Shown here: positions 44,775 through 55,989 of the stretch, in pieces
Layout: each line of letters starts with the position of its first letter
How positions within the stretch are numbered: position 1 is the first letter of the stretch
Assembly: GCA_031308135.1 (NCBI GenBank)
Contig: JAHLJT010009355.1
Location: 1,921,217-1,985,216, forward strand
Direction: 5' to 3'
Length of the DNA: 64,000 nucleotides
Source of the DNA: Acheta domesticus
Lineage: Eukaryota; Arthropoda; Insecta; Orthoptera; Gryllidae
The notes under the pieces: generated by a model
What the model saw: only the letters and a program-made list of their open reading frames with translations
Told to the model about the DNA's origin: nothing
The model's database searches: none
Program-made: the position numbers and the translations under genes

Positions 44775-45272
44775 CCCTCCTGTGGGCGCGTCCCATCATT
44801 TCCCACTAGCAGGCGAGTGCGGCACTCCGTACCGCATTTATCAACTTTAATTTTCGAGACAATAGTTAATACTTTAGTTATTGAATGGAAGGAAATATTC
44901 TTTATTTACGTTTTTATGCATTTTATTTCATAATAACTATCTAAATACCAAACGAAATAACAATATTAATAACAATCTGATCTAACACTCGCTCGTGTCA
45001 TAGTACGTGTTACATGTCGAGGAGTGAACGTGTTACATGTCGACGGTGAAAACGTGCCTTCTAACGTTTTTTCGAAAACAACGCATTTAAATTTGAACAA
45101 ATTACGATATCACTTATACAACCTACCGGGCAATAACTATCACACTGAACGTTTCATTTCAAAATAAAAGAAAGGTAGAAAGATGAACAGGTTTCTGGCA
45201 TTATCTGTATGTGAGTGGCTGAAGTTTTTGTCACGTCGTGGGTCTCACAGACCCAACCCATCCATTGCCGGG
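44775..45272. mobile_element. Possible piggyBac-like element (498 bp)
   Basis: TTAA at 44771-44774 precedes CCCTCCTGTGGGCG, and GCCGGG precedes TTAA at 45273-45276. CCC...GGG ends at TTAA fit piggyBac, but inverted-repeat identity beyond three bases is weak. GGGTCTCACAGACCC, a 15-bp near-palindrome, lies near the right end. A short tandem CGTGTTACATGTCGA occurs at 45005-45042. Confidence 0.5.
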
Positions 45273-45276
45273 TTAA

Positions 45277-45661
45277 TGACAACATAATGCAATACCCATC
45301 CAACAACGCGCGAAAGGGGCGGCTTTCTATGACGGCCTTTCTCTGTGTGTGCGAGGCTCCCGCACTTCAATGGTCACGCAAAAAGCCTGCCTCACCAACA
45401 AACCCATCGTTTGAATGGCGGGTGATTGCAGCCGATTAATTGGGAAACAGCACGGGCAGCGGGCACGGAGGCGCTCTGTCGTGTCACAGCATCGGTGCGT
45501 CATTGACGATCCTAGGTACTAGCCAGCCTCCGCCGAAATCCTATCGGCGTGCAATTGTCGCAACCAGCGATCGAGGTAAATACAACGGACCGGTCATTAC
45601 TCGCCCCGTCCATTAACTGATTGTCAAATAACTGGACATAAGGCTCTCACAATAGGTCTCA
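45277..45661. other. no gene recognised
   Basis: Mid-GC unassigned sequence. Confidence 0.4.
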
Positions 45662-45878
45662 GCCGATCCCCGGTGTTCGAGATCGCTAAAGCAGTAGCGT
45701 CGTAGCGATCTCGGACCAAAGGATCGCGGGTTCGAGTCCCGCCCCGGGCATGGCTGTATTTGTATTCGCCCTTGCTCCCCTTATCACCATATCATGTCAC
45801 CTTCAGTTACATAACGTTAAACCCAATAGTGGTCTCTGATGACCTACATATTAATGAAACCTTAAATAACCAAAAGAA
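45662..45878 (+). mobile_element. tRNA-derived SINE family S, copy 3
   Basis: GCCGATCCCCGG head, box A-like GTTCGAGATCGC, B box GGGTTCGAGTCCC at 45728-45740, and the family body to AAACCTTAAATAACCAAAAG. Flanking TCTCAGC occurs at the head (about 45657) and just after the tail (about 45881), a plausible 5-7 bp target duplication. Confidence 0.9.
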
Positions 45879-46240
45879 ATCTCAGCTCTGTATAATGGCT
45901 GGAGTGGTGCTTGTGTCAGGTTGTGGCGAGCCACCGCAGCCGTGGTTAATCTTCAAAGGACAGAAGGGGGGATCATTGCGATAAGTGTTGCTTCTTGTCT
46001 CTGCTGATTTTCATGGCATTTCGGTTTTAAACTGCGTTCACATCGGCTTTCTTATCTAGGATTGTGTCTCAAAATGAGGAACATTTTTCCAAGCACTATA
46101 TAGGTGTACGATGTGAATGGAAGAAAGCACTGTTGCACCCACAACTAACAGACGTTAGGCCCAAGACCTTCATGGAACGCCTGCAGACGAGGATTGCTGA
46201 TGTCTCGTTTATTCTTTTGATGAAAAAATATACGTTATTT
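45879..46240. other. no gene recognised
   Basis: Unassigned sequence before the minisatellite flank. Confidence 0.45.
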
Positions 46241-46525
46241 TTCATATCGAAATGAGTCTGGTTGGGTCGTGTATATTCGAGAGCAGTCGGGTCGCTGGTC
46301 GATTTGAGTCGGATCGGACCGTGAGTAGTTGGATATCGTCTGATTTGATGAAGCTTGGTCTGGACAGATCTGATCGGGTTGAGTTTGGTCGGGTCGGGTT
46401 GAGTTCGGTGAGGTGGTTTCTGGTGCAATCGGATCGATGGTGAAATCGAATGGGTCAGGTCGAGTGTGGACGGATCGGGTGGGGTTGAGTGTAATCATTG
46501 CGTGTCAGGTCGAAACGAGTAGAGC
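46241..46525 (+). repeat. Degenerate GGTCGGGT-type flank of the minisatellite
   Basis: Loose repeats of GGTCG, GGGTTGAG and GATCGGAT with no fixed period (GGTCGGGTCGGGTTGAG near 46390). It grades into the ordered 15-bp array, consistent with a decayed edge. Confidence 0.6.
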
Positions 46526-49500
46526 CGGGTCGTGGGCGGTAGGGTCGAGGGCGGTGGGGTCGAGGGCGGTGGGGACGAGGGCGGTGGGGTCGTGGGCGGT
46601 GGGGTGGAGGGCGGTGGGGTCAAGGGCAGTGGGGTCAAGGGCGGTGGGGGTCGAGGGGGGTGAGGTCGAGGGCGTTGGGGTCGAGGGCGTTGGGGTCGAG
46701 GGCGGTGGGGACGAGGGCGGTGGGGTCGAGGGCGGTGGGGTCGTGGGCGGTGGGGTGGAGGGCGGTGGGGTCGAGGGCGGTGGGGTCGAGGGCGGTGGGG
46801 TCGAGGGCGGTGGGGACGAGGGCGGTGGGGACGAGGGCGGTGGGGACGAGGGCGGTGGGATTGAGGGCGGTGGGGACGAGGGCGGTAGGGTCGAGGGCGG
46901 TGGGGTCGAGGGCGGTGGGGACGAGGGCGGTGAGGTCGAGGGCGGTGGGGTCAAGGGCAGTGGGGTCGAGGGGGGTGAGGTCGAGGGCGTTGGGGTCGAG
47001 GGCGTTGGGGTCGAGGGCGGTGGGGACGAGGGCGGTGGGGTCGAGGGCGGTGGCGACGAGGGCGGTGGGGACGAGGGCGGTGGGGTCGAGGGCGGTGGGG
47101 ACGAGGGCGGTGGGGTCGAGGGCGGTGGGGACGAGGGCGGTGGGGACGAGGGCGGTGGGGACGAGGGCGGTGGGGACGAGGGCGGTGGGGACGAGGGCGG
47201 TGGGGACGAGGGCGGTGGGGACGAGGGCGGTGGGATCGAGGGCGGTGGGGACGAGGGCGGTGGGGTCGAGGGCGGTGGGGTCGTGGGCGGTGGGGTGGAG
47301 GGCGGTGGGGTCGAGGGCGGTGGGGTCGAGGGCGGTGGGGTCGAGGGCGGTGGGGACGAGGGCGGTGGGGTCGAGGGCGGTGGGGACGAGGGCGGTGGGG
47401 ACGAGGGCGGTGGGGACGAGGGCGGTGGGGACGAGGGCGGTGGGGACGAGGGCGGTGGGGTCGAGGGCGGTGGGGTCAAGGGCAGTGGGGTCAAGGGCGG
47501 TGGGGGTCGAGGGGGGTGAGGTCGAGGGCGTTGGGGTCGAGGGCGTTGGGGTCGAGGGGGGTGGGGACGAGGGCGGTGGGGACGAGGGCGGTGGGGACGA
47601 GGGCGGTGGGGTCGAGGGCGGTGGGGACGAGGGCGGTGGGGACGAGGGCGGTGGGGACGAGGGCGGTGGGGACGAGGGCGGTGGGGTCGAGGGCGGTGGG
47701 GACGAGGGCGGTGGGGTCGAGGGCAGTGGGGTCAAGGGCGGTGGGGGTCGAGGGCGTTGGGGTCGAGGGCGTTGGGGTCGAGGGCGGTGGGGACGAGGGC
47801 GGTGGGGTCGAGGGCGGTGGGGACGAGGGCGGTGGGGTCGAGGGCGGTGGGGTCAAGGGCAGTGGGGTCAAGGGCGGTGGGGGTCGAGGGGGGTGAGGTC
47901 GAGGGCGTTGGGGTCGAGGGCGTTGGGGTCGAGGGCGGTGGGGACGAGGGCGGTGGGGACGAGGGCTGTGGGGACGAGGGCGGTGGGGTCGAGGGCGGTG
48001 GGGTCGAGGGCGGTGGGGTCGAGGGCGGTGGGGTCAAGGGCAGTGGGGTCAAGGGCGGTGGGGGTCGAGGGGGGTGAGGTCGAGGGCGTTGGGGTCGAGG
48101 GCGTTGGGGTCGAGGGCGGTGGGGACGAGGGCGGTGGGGTCGAGGGCGGTGGGGACGAGGGCGGTGGGGACGAGGGCGGTGGGGTCGAGGGCGGTGGGGT
48201 CGAGGGCGGTGGGGACGAGGGCGGTGGGGACGAGGGCGGTGGGGACGAGGGCGGTGGGGTCGAGGGCGGTGGGGACGAGGGCGGTGGGGTCGAGGGCGGT
48301 GGGGTCGAGGGCGGTGGGGTCAAGGGCAGTGGGGTCAAGGGCGGTGGGGGTCGAGGGGGGTGAGGTCGAGGGCGTTGGGGTCGAGGGCGTTGGGGTCGAG
48401 GGCGGTGGGGACGAGGGCGGTGGGGACGAGGGCGGTGGGGACGAGGGCGGTGGGGTCGAGGGCGGTGGGGACGAGGGCGGTGGGGACGAGGGCGGTGGGG
48501 ACGAGGGCGGTGGGGACGAGGGCGGTGGGGACGAGGGCGTTGGGGTCGAGGGCGTTGGGGTCGAGGGCGGTGGGGACGAGGGCGGTGGGGACGAGGGCGG
48601 TGGGGACGAGGGCGGTGGGGTCGAGGGCGGTGGGGACGAGGGCGGTGGGGACGAGGGCGGTGGGGACGAGGGCGGTGGGATCGAGGGCGGTGGGGACGAG
48701 GGCGGTGGGGTCGAGGGCGGTGGGGTCGTGGGCGGTGGGGTGGAGGGCGGTGGGTTCGAGGGCGGTGGGGTCGAGGGCGGTGGGGTCGAGGGCGGTGGGG
48801 ACGAGGGCGGTGGGGACGAGGGCGGTGGGGACGAGGGCGGTGGGATCGAGGGCGGTGGGGACGAGGGCGGTGGGGTCGAGGGCGGTGGGGTCGTGGGCGG
48901 TGGGGTGGAGGGCGGTGGGTTCGAGGGCGGTGGGGTCGAGGGCGGTGGGGTCGAGGGCGGTGGGGACGAGGGCGGTGGGGGTCGAGGGGGGTGAGGTCGA
49001 GGGCGTTGGGGTCGAGGGCGTTGGGGTCGAGGGCGGTGGGGACGAGGGCGGTGGGGTCGAGGGCGGTGGGGACGAGGGCGGTGGGGACGAGGGCGGTGGG
49101 GTCGAGGGCGGTGGGGTCGAGGGCGGTGGGGACGAGGGCGGTGGGGACGAGGGCGGTGGGGTCGAGGGCGGTGGGGACGAGGGCGGTGGGGACGAGGGCG
49201 GTGGGGACGAGGGCGGTGGGGACGAGGGCGGTGGGGACGAGGGCGGTGGGGACGAGGGCGGTGGGGACGAGGGCGGTGGGATCGAGGGCGGTGGGGACGA
49301 GGGCGGTGGGGTCGAGGGCGGTGGGGTCGTGGGCGGTGGGGTCGAGGGCGGTGGGGTCGAGGGCGGTGGGGTCGAGGGCGGTGGGGTCGAGGGCGGTGGG
49401 GACGAGGGCGGTGGGGGTCGAGGGCGGTGGTGGCAAGGGCGGTGGGGGTCGAGGGCGGTGGGGTCGAGGGCGGTGGGGACGAGGGCGGTGGGGGTCGAGG

Positions 49501-50340
49501 GGGGTGAGGTCGAGGGCGGTGGGGACGAGGGCGGTGGGGTCGAGGGCGGTGGGGTCGTGGGCGGTGGGGTGGAGGGCGGTGGGTTCGAGGGCGGTGGGGT
49601 CGAGGGCGGTGGGGTCGAGGGCGGTGGGGACGAGGGCGGTGGGGACGAGGGCGGTGGGGACGAGGGCGGTGGGGTCGATGGCGGTGGGGTCGTGGGCGGT
49701 GGGGTCGAGGGCGGTGGGGTCGAGGGCGGTGGGGTCGAGGGCGGTGGGGACGAGGGCGGTGGGGACGAGGGCGGTGGGGACGAGGGCGGTGGGGGTCGAG
49801 GGCGTTGGGGTCGAGGGCGTTGGGGTCGAGGGCGGTGGGGACGAGGGCGGTGGGGACGAGGGCGGTGGGGACGAGGACGGTGGGGACGAGGGCGGTGGGG
49901 ACGAGGGCGGTGGGGGTCGAGGGCGTTGGGGTCGAGGGCGTTGGGGTCGAGGGCGGTGGGGACGAGGGCGGTGGGGACGAGGGCGGTGGGGACGAGGACG
50001 GTGGGGACGAGGGCGGTGGGGACGAGGGCGGTGGGACGAGGGCGGTGGGGACGAGGGCGGTGGGACGAGGGCGGTGGGGACGAGGGCGGTGGGGACGAGG
50101 GCGGTGGGGACGAGGGCGGTGGGGACGAGGGCGGTGGGGTCGAGGGCGGTGGGGTCGAGGGCGGTGGGGACGAGGGCGGTGGGGTCGAGGGCGGTGGGGT
50201 CGAGGGCGGTGGGGGTCGAGGGCGGTGGGGTCGAGGGCGTTGGGTCGAGGGCGGTGGGGACGAGGGCGGTGGGGACGAGGGCGGTGGGATCGAGGGCGGT
50301 GGGGACGAGGGCGGTGGGGTCGAGGGCGGTGGGGTAGACA
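46526..50340 (+). repeat. 15-bp G-rich minisatellite, ~254 units
   Basis: The unit is GGGGTCGAGGGCGGT or GGGGACGAGGGCGGT, head to tail over 3.8 kb. Rarer variants are GGGGTCGTGGGCGGT, GGGGTGGAGGGCGGT, GGGATCGAGGGCGGT, GGGGTCAAGGGCAGT and GGGGTCGAGGGCGTT. The plus strand is about two-thirds G, and each unit gives two G-runs with 4-nt spacers. Blocks open with a recurring header (GGGGGTCGAGGGGGGTGAGG), seen with TGAGG near 46661, 47517, 47894, 48075, 48361 and 48992. Long frames on both strands (RPH-, SPPP- or EGGGD-type pentapeptides) exist only because 15 is a multiple of 3 and the unit lacks stops. There is no start context, domain or codon signature, so I do not call genes. Confidence 0.97.
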
Positions 50341-50760
50341 GTGGTGGGGTCGAGGGGTTCGGGGCTGTCGTGCCGAGTGGGGGCGCCGAGTGCAGTTGCG
50401 GTGGGCCGAGCCGAGGCCTAAAAGACCTGCGGCGACCGAGAAAGCGCAGATTGAAGAAGTTGCGGGGAATTCCGATGAATATTGCGTCATACGGGCGGGC
50501 GCCGCGCGCGGCCCTGTGTTCCCAACGCCAGCGAACGAGCAGCGCCGCTCTGCATACAAATGCTCGCGGCAGAGGGCATGGCACAGCGCAGAGAGGCGGG
50601 GCGACGGCGGCCGCGGCGGCGACGGCGGGGCGGCGGCGGCGGCGGGGCGAAGCGGGGCGGCGGGGCGAGGCGGGGCGGCGGCGGGGGTGCCGGCCACCTT
50701 TAGGGACGATGGCTAGCCTGGGGGGGATGTCTGCAGTCATCCCGCGGTAATGTATTAGAA
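50341..50760. promoter_or_regulatory. CpG-rich unique sequence with CGG runs, beside the minisatellite
   Basis: Non-repetitive GC-rich sequence (GGGCGCCGAGTGCAGTTGCG) passes into (CGG/GCGGGG)n at 50600-50690, then ACGATGGCTAGCCTG. It might be an island with a first exon; no coding exon is demonstrable. Confidence 0.3.
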
Positions 50761-52283
50761 GAACGGATTATTGGAAAAGTAGGTGTTACAGCACATACTT
50801 TCTCGCAATATTGCAATGTTATTGTTATGAACGATGGACGGTCATATATGTTTAATTAATTTCAAACAGAAATTAGGTGAATATTACAAAAAGTTGCGCA
50901 AGATCTTTTTTAATGAGCTAATCGGTTGTATGGTTGAATTATAATTTAGGCAAAATGTGTGATCATATAACAAATTGCAAGTTAAGAATTTTGGCAACGC
51001 TTACGAAACTACTGCATTCAATTAACTACTTTGCGGAAGAACTTGTAACAATTGCTGAACCGACGCCTAGCATGGTGCAGCTGCGCTCTTATGCTTGGTC
51101 CCATTCTGAGAACATCTTGCGCAGGCTGTCTTGAGCGGTGGCGTAATCTGATGTAAGCGAGGCTTTGCGTCTTGAGAATGAAGAAAACATAAAATACAGA
51201 ATAAGATTCATACAATTGGAATACAATGAGGATTATGCATTTACAATACCCAATTGCTATCATATGGCTATGTATATATGGCGTGCATGTATACATGCCA
51301 TACAAGGCGTGCAGAGTATACATAATACATTTATAAAAAATACAGTAAATTTAAGTTTGTTCCAATACTGTTATTTAGTCTTTACAGAAATTGTGTCTCG
51401 GGTATTACTCGCTAATTGTAAAGATTGCTTCTGAATAGTGGTTATGATGGAGAGAGTAAACAGAAGGCACGTGCTGTACCGAAGCTTTGTGAGCTTGTGA
51501 TGAACAGCTTCAAGGCTAGCTGCCAATAAGTGATATCCCTGCACTACGAAGTCTCTTCCTCTGTGTAGCGCCGTCGCAGCTCGACTGAACCTATCGGTGC
51601 CAGCAGATCGCAGTAGCAACTGAACGAATCGCATCACGCAAGAAGCAACTAAAAGAATCGCAGCAGCCAGGTTGAGGGCATATTGAGTGCCTCAGGCAGG
51701 ATGATCTCGCTCCAAGCGAGGTTCAACAATAGCGTCATAGGCAGATTAGCTGATGCTTGCACTTATTTAGTGCGAAGAACACCAGTCGTGCGGTTTGGCC
51801 GCATCTGAAGAGCGGAAAACAAGGCGAAATTGGGGCTCTCCAGCAATATCACCAACTTGTATATGACGACTCTTTGTAATGAGCACATGATTCCGGCGTT
51901 GGTTTACTTCTATCTTAGGGACGCGACCTTGATCTTTGTGTCCATCCTGGCCGTGATTCGTTCTGGTTCAGTGTAATTCCCGAAAGGGTCCTGAGGGAGT
52001 AATCATCAACAATTAGCCTTTCGTCCTGTCGGTGCCATCAGATAGGCATTCGGCTTATGACGCTATTGTTAAAACTGTGGTGAACTTGACCGCTGGGCTT
52101 CCGCAGACGCTGTAAGTGCTGGCGTGGCAAACGACTGATTTCCTGCCCTTTTCTTTTCACATTTTTCAACCCAATGTAAGTGTAATGATTGGAAAATGAT
52201 AGCGAATCAACTTAACAACACTTTACTCGAACTATTTTTACAAGTCTATCTGGTATCTACAAAGCAGAGAGTAGTCTCTTTCC
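50761..52283. other. no gene recognised; weak inverted repeat
   Basis: AT-rich, then mid-GC. CAACAATAGCGTCATA near 51724 has its reverse complement TATGACGCTATTGTTA near 52057. A short tandem of GAATCGCA...AAGCAACT occurs near 51605-51660. Confidence 0.4.

Positions 52284-52318
<35 letters not shown>
52284..52318 (+). repeat. (CT)n microsatellite
   Basis: About 17 CT units ending CTCTCCAGATGG. Confidence 0.92.
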
Positions 52319-53394
52319 GATGGAGGTGTGCACGGCGCCATCTCAGCACACTCCGGCACCCGTCAGAGCACCGCCTTCCTACGGCGCTTGGGGCGGTGCG
52401 CGGCTTGAGGCCCCACATCACCACATCCCACTCGTGGCCGGTCGTCGACGAACTCTCGTCACCGAAGTTCCTGCGTCCTGCACGCAGACGCTTTTCGGCT
52501 GCACGTGCTCACTCCCGTAGCCGTGGGGCTGGGCAACCCACTCGCTGGCTCTAGCGGGCTGACTCCAACGGCTCAGCGCGGGCCCGTGCTAAGCGATGCT
52601 ATGCGTTCTCACAAATACAACATCCCCTAACTGTTCTCTTTTCGGCTTAGCCGAAGGTTAGTGTGCTTATGTGCAGTTCCAGTTCGCACGCTTTTCGCTT
52701 TTAACTGCTACGTCTAAATGGCTTGTGTAGGTTCTTGTCGGATCTTCGTCAGTAGCCAAATCGGCTTTTGTATTTAGTCATAAGTTTGTGTTGTGACGTG
52801 TGTTGCACTATGCCCTCAAAATGTCCGAGGGAAGTGCTGTCTTTTGTCCTATGTTAAGGACATGCCGAGCTAGTTGTTTAAGCGTGGCCGGTGCTTCGCT
52901 GGTTTGAATAGGCTTCGTTAAAAGATAACTTTCTCAAGCATTGAGTGACGGACTCGATATCGTTCCCTCCTGAGAACTTCCAACCGTTTTCGAAACCCAG
53001 GGCGCGCTAGGAGTCTCAGAACTCTGTTCTATAGTAGTCTAAAGTGTATCCTTGTACTTCTGTGCTGTAGTCCACCACGTCGCAGCGACATAGGTGGCTA
53101 TAGGCCACAACACGTTTTATAGAGTGCCAGGCGAAGTTCCAAGGGGAGTGTGTGTTCCCTCACGAGGTTGTAAGAGTGGAACTCTACTGAAACTTTGCTG
53201 AAGTTTCGATCGAATTTGTGTGACATGTACATCTCCCAACTAGCTGCTGCTGCCGCCGCCTTGCACGGTCAGCGCCACGTTAGGCCAGAGACTCGCCCTC
53301 CGCCTGGCGAATCGGCGAGCCTCGTGACGCGCGCCATCCCGCCGCGTGCGCGCCATATTCAAAAGGGCGCGCAGAACTCAAGACGTTCTATATG
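52319..53394. other. no gene recognised; GC-rich patches
   Basis: GC-rich at 52320-52600 and 53230-53380 (ACGCGCGCCATCCCGCCGCG). No coding domain recognised. Confidence 0.4.
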
Positions 53395-53501
53395 ATATTA
53401 TATCAAGTTCCATTAATTAAAGACAATCATATAATTCAATATTGTATTCAAATATATTTAATTATATGATTGTCTTTAATTAATGGAACTTGATATAATA
53501 T
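53395..53501. repeat. Perfect 42-bp inverted repeat (23-bp loop)
   Basis: The left arm 53395-53436 (contains CAAGTTCCATTAATTAAAGA) and right arm 53460-53501 (contains TCTTTAATTAATGGAACTTG) are exact reverse complements over 42 bp. The AT-rich 23-bp loop lies between. No coding content. Confidence 0.97.
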
Positions 53502-54217
53502 AATGAAGAATAGACAATCAATAAAAATATGTAATAAGTTCTATATGAGTTTATTCGATCAGATGAATTGGGACATGCGTGGAAAAATCGTTCAGCTGTT
53601 ATGACCCTCTATCCCCTTCCTTTATTCATTTCACGTTAGCAGAAACAAGGATTGCGTCATTGGACAAGTTGATGTTGTTAGAGGTCTCTGTAATTCACCT
53701 CACGGCTTCATCATAGAATTTTCTTTTGCCAAGCACACACTGAGTAAAATACCTGTTTGCTGCCAATAGACATGTTTACACCATACAGATGGTTCGTGAA
53801 ACACAACCCAAACGGGTATTCTTCATCCTAGAGATTCGTGGTGTTTCACTTCATAAATGAACTTTCGATTAACGTAATCAGATAAAAGTTCAATAACTTT
53901 TTATTTCAAAACACTTTCATTCCAACATTGCTAACGTTCTTGGGAGTTGTAGAATTTTTCTCACCGCAAAGGAGAACAAAGCAAGGAATAAACGCAATAT
54001 TTCAGTGCCTTTCTCTTCATCTCCTCGCAGTAATTCGCTTCCGAGCCCAGGCCCTCAGTCACTTGGCGCCGCCCCTCCAGCTGACACGCCCGCGCAGGGT
54101 GTGCGCTGATGTTTGGAGGGGAAACTTTTTAATGACATTTTGCAACTCGCGGCGCCCGCTTGTTACGCCGTTCAGACAACAAGCCCCTCGCGCCCCCCCC
54201 CCCCCTCCGGCACCGAC
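53502..54217. other. no gene recognised
   Basis: AT-rich, turning GC-rich near 54040. A run of about ten C lies at 54194-54205. Confidence 0.45.
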
Positions 54218-54415
54218 TCGGTGCGCGGTGCGTGATCTGCGCCGTGCTACAGGGTGTCCCACGCCATTTGGAGGCAGATGTGCGCGGTGCTTGAATTGCG
54301 CCTTGGTACGGGGTGTTGCGCACCACCTGCACCTTGGTACAGTGTGTTCCACAGATAACGCACTACAGCTGTGCGTGGTGCGTGATCTGCGACTGGGTAC
54401 AGGACGTTCCGCAAT
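54218..54415 (+). repeat. Diverged tandem repeat around GTGCGYGGTGCGTGATCTGC
   Basis: Three units of roughly 60-90 bp: GTGCGCGGTGCGTGATCTGC, GTGCGCGGTGCTTGAATTGC and GTGCGTGGTGCGTGATCTGC. Each is followed by ..GGTACAGGGTGTTCC.. variants. The 213-codon plus frame through this region is low-complexity and not credible. Confidence 0.75.
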
Positions 54416-55429
54416 AACAATTCATATCAAATATTTCGTCTTAGGCAGCAACGAGTTAGTCTACGCATCGGCTCGTTTCTGTACCAACTCTAGAGGTGGA
54501 ATATTCCGGAGACCACATGACGAGCCGGTACAAGCTCTGAGCTCCCGACTCCTCTCTCGATGTGTATAGTAATATACTGCTTGTAAATGAGCCACTGAGA
54601 GAAAATGTAGTATATGTGAAATTTTGGAAGAAAAGTCGCGGGTTGGAGTCTCTCCTTGGAGATGGTTGTTTGTCTCTTGTCTTTCATGTGTGTGTGTTGT
54701 CGCGAGTCTGCTGTCCGCAGACCGAGGAGCGTGCAAGTGTGTCAGTGTCTAGTATAAAGGTCAATGTGTGTCCCCTCAAGGGGACACAGACAGTGTGTTC
54801 CCCCCGCGCGGATAGTCGAATAACCTCCACAGATGGAAAAGCCCCCGGAAACAAATACTTCACAATGTATTAAATTAACTATTTGCTGTTTACTTATTGT
54901 ATATTGGTATTTGGCATTTTAGATTCGGAAAAATCCGAATTTTGCCAATTAGAGGAGTTTTCAGGCCTGGGACAAGTTTTAATTATTATCCATGGTAAAG
55001 AAGACATGTCGCAAGCATGACGCATTCCCATCTCTGTATCCAGCTAACTTCGGCTGGCTGAGCTTTTACTTTTTGTCACACAGCTATGATATTGAGACGA
55101 TTTGTTTTACGTATTTACTCTTATTTTGTCTCCAGTCTGTACTCTCCTCATACTACTGAGAGTACTTGTCAGTCCTGAATTACCGTTCCCCTAATAATCC
55201 AAACCTTTCCTGGAAATTTTACTAATTCTCTCGTACAGTGTGACCTATTTTATTGTATGTTTTGGGCGAGCGTTTAATTTCTATGTCGGCTGTAATACTT
55301 CTACAGTCCCATTCATTTTCTTAACCATGTTTCTGCGGCTAAGCACTTTAAGCGAGTACCGTTCTCTCTAAAGCCGCCGACATCTCCTGCGAATCTACAG
55401 ACTCCAGGAATTGATTTGTAATTATCGGC
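54416..55429. other. no gene recognised
   Basis: No recognised coding or repeat structure. GTGTCCCCTCAAGGGGACAC at about 54767-54787 is a 20-bp palindrome. Confidence 0.45.
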
Positions 55430-55915
55430 TTCGTAGCTTTCCAATCATTTATCCTATGTACCTACCATATTTCTGCCTCGTAATTTGTAGTAGATTGATC
55501 TAGCAATTTGGGTCGCAAACTTTTAAAGTTAAAGGTGGTAGCGAAACTCCGAAGGATAACTCCGAAAACGATTTCTTTGAGAGTTCATTTAATTTGAGCT
55601 GCCACTGTGTGACATATCCATTCCGCGAACATCCATTCTCATTTACAGAAAATGTTTTACCAACAAAGAAACCGTCTTGACACAATCGAGCTCATCTTCA
55701 TCCTAATACCATTTCTCTTTGAAACTCCCAATAAACTCTTTCCTGAAAACAAATTTTGTTTCTTTGAATATTATTTTTTGTTTTTGTTTTCGCGTCCAAC
55801 TGTACTTTTCAATGATGCTAATCCCGTCTGTAAGTCATTAACTGCATCCAAATACAAAATAAAATCATCTGCGTGTATGAATTCGGGTTTTTCAGACCAT
55901 CAATTTTCAGTGTGA
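55430..55915 (-). pseudogene. LINE reverse-transcriptase fragment (HADD box)
   Basis: Minus-strand pieces include ITLKIDGLKNP, then (other frame) HADDFILYLDAVNDLQTGL near 55880-55815, then EKYSWTRKQK in a third frame, and YEAEIW near 55480. This is the order of RT motif C and following boxes in LINE proteins. The Y of YADD is H, and three frames are needed, so it is dead. Confidence 0.6.
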
Positions 55916-55989
55916 TGTGTCTGCTCCTGTACTCACGACATTAAAATACAATAATAGGTTACCTACCATAAACTTTTCTGGATCTCTTT

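Noticed and set aside
46241..46525. Possible telomere-type repeat in the GGTCGGGT-rich flank
   Set aside because: No regular TTAGG or TCAGG period; it looks like a degenerate minisatellite edge.
46526..50340. CRISPR-like array
   Set aside because: No spacers; units are contiguous, and the genome is eukaryotic.
46413..50750. Very long open frames (up to 882 codons) on both strands of the minisatellite
   Set aside because: They exist because the 15-bp unit is a multiple of 3 and has no stops. Several frames on both strands are open at once with pentapeptide repeats, and block headers shift frame. No protein signature.
51718..52078. Fold-back element between CAACAATAGCGTCATA and its complement
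   Set aside because: Only about 16-35 bp of imperfect pairing over a 300-bp gap; too weak to call an element.
53928..54569. 213-codon plus frame
   Set aside because: Runs through a tandem repeat and a poly-C tract, has no domain and has overlapping antisense frames.
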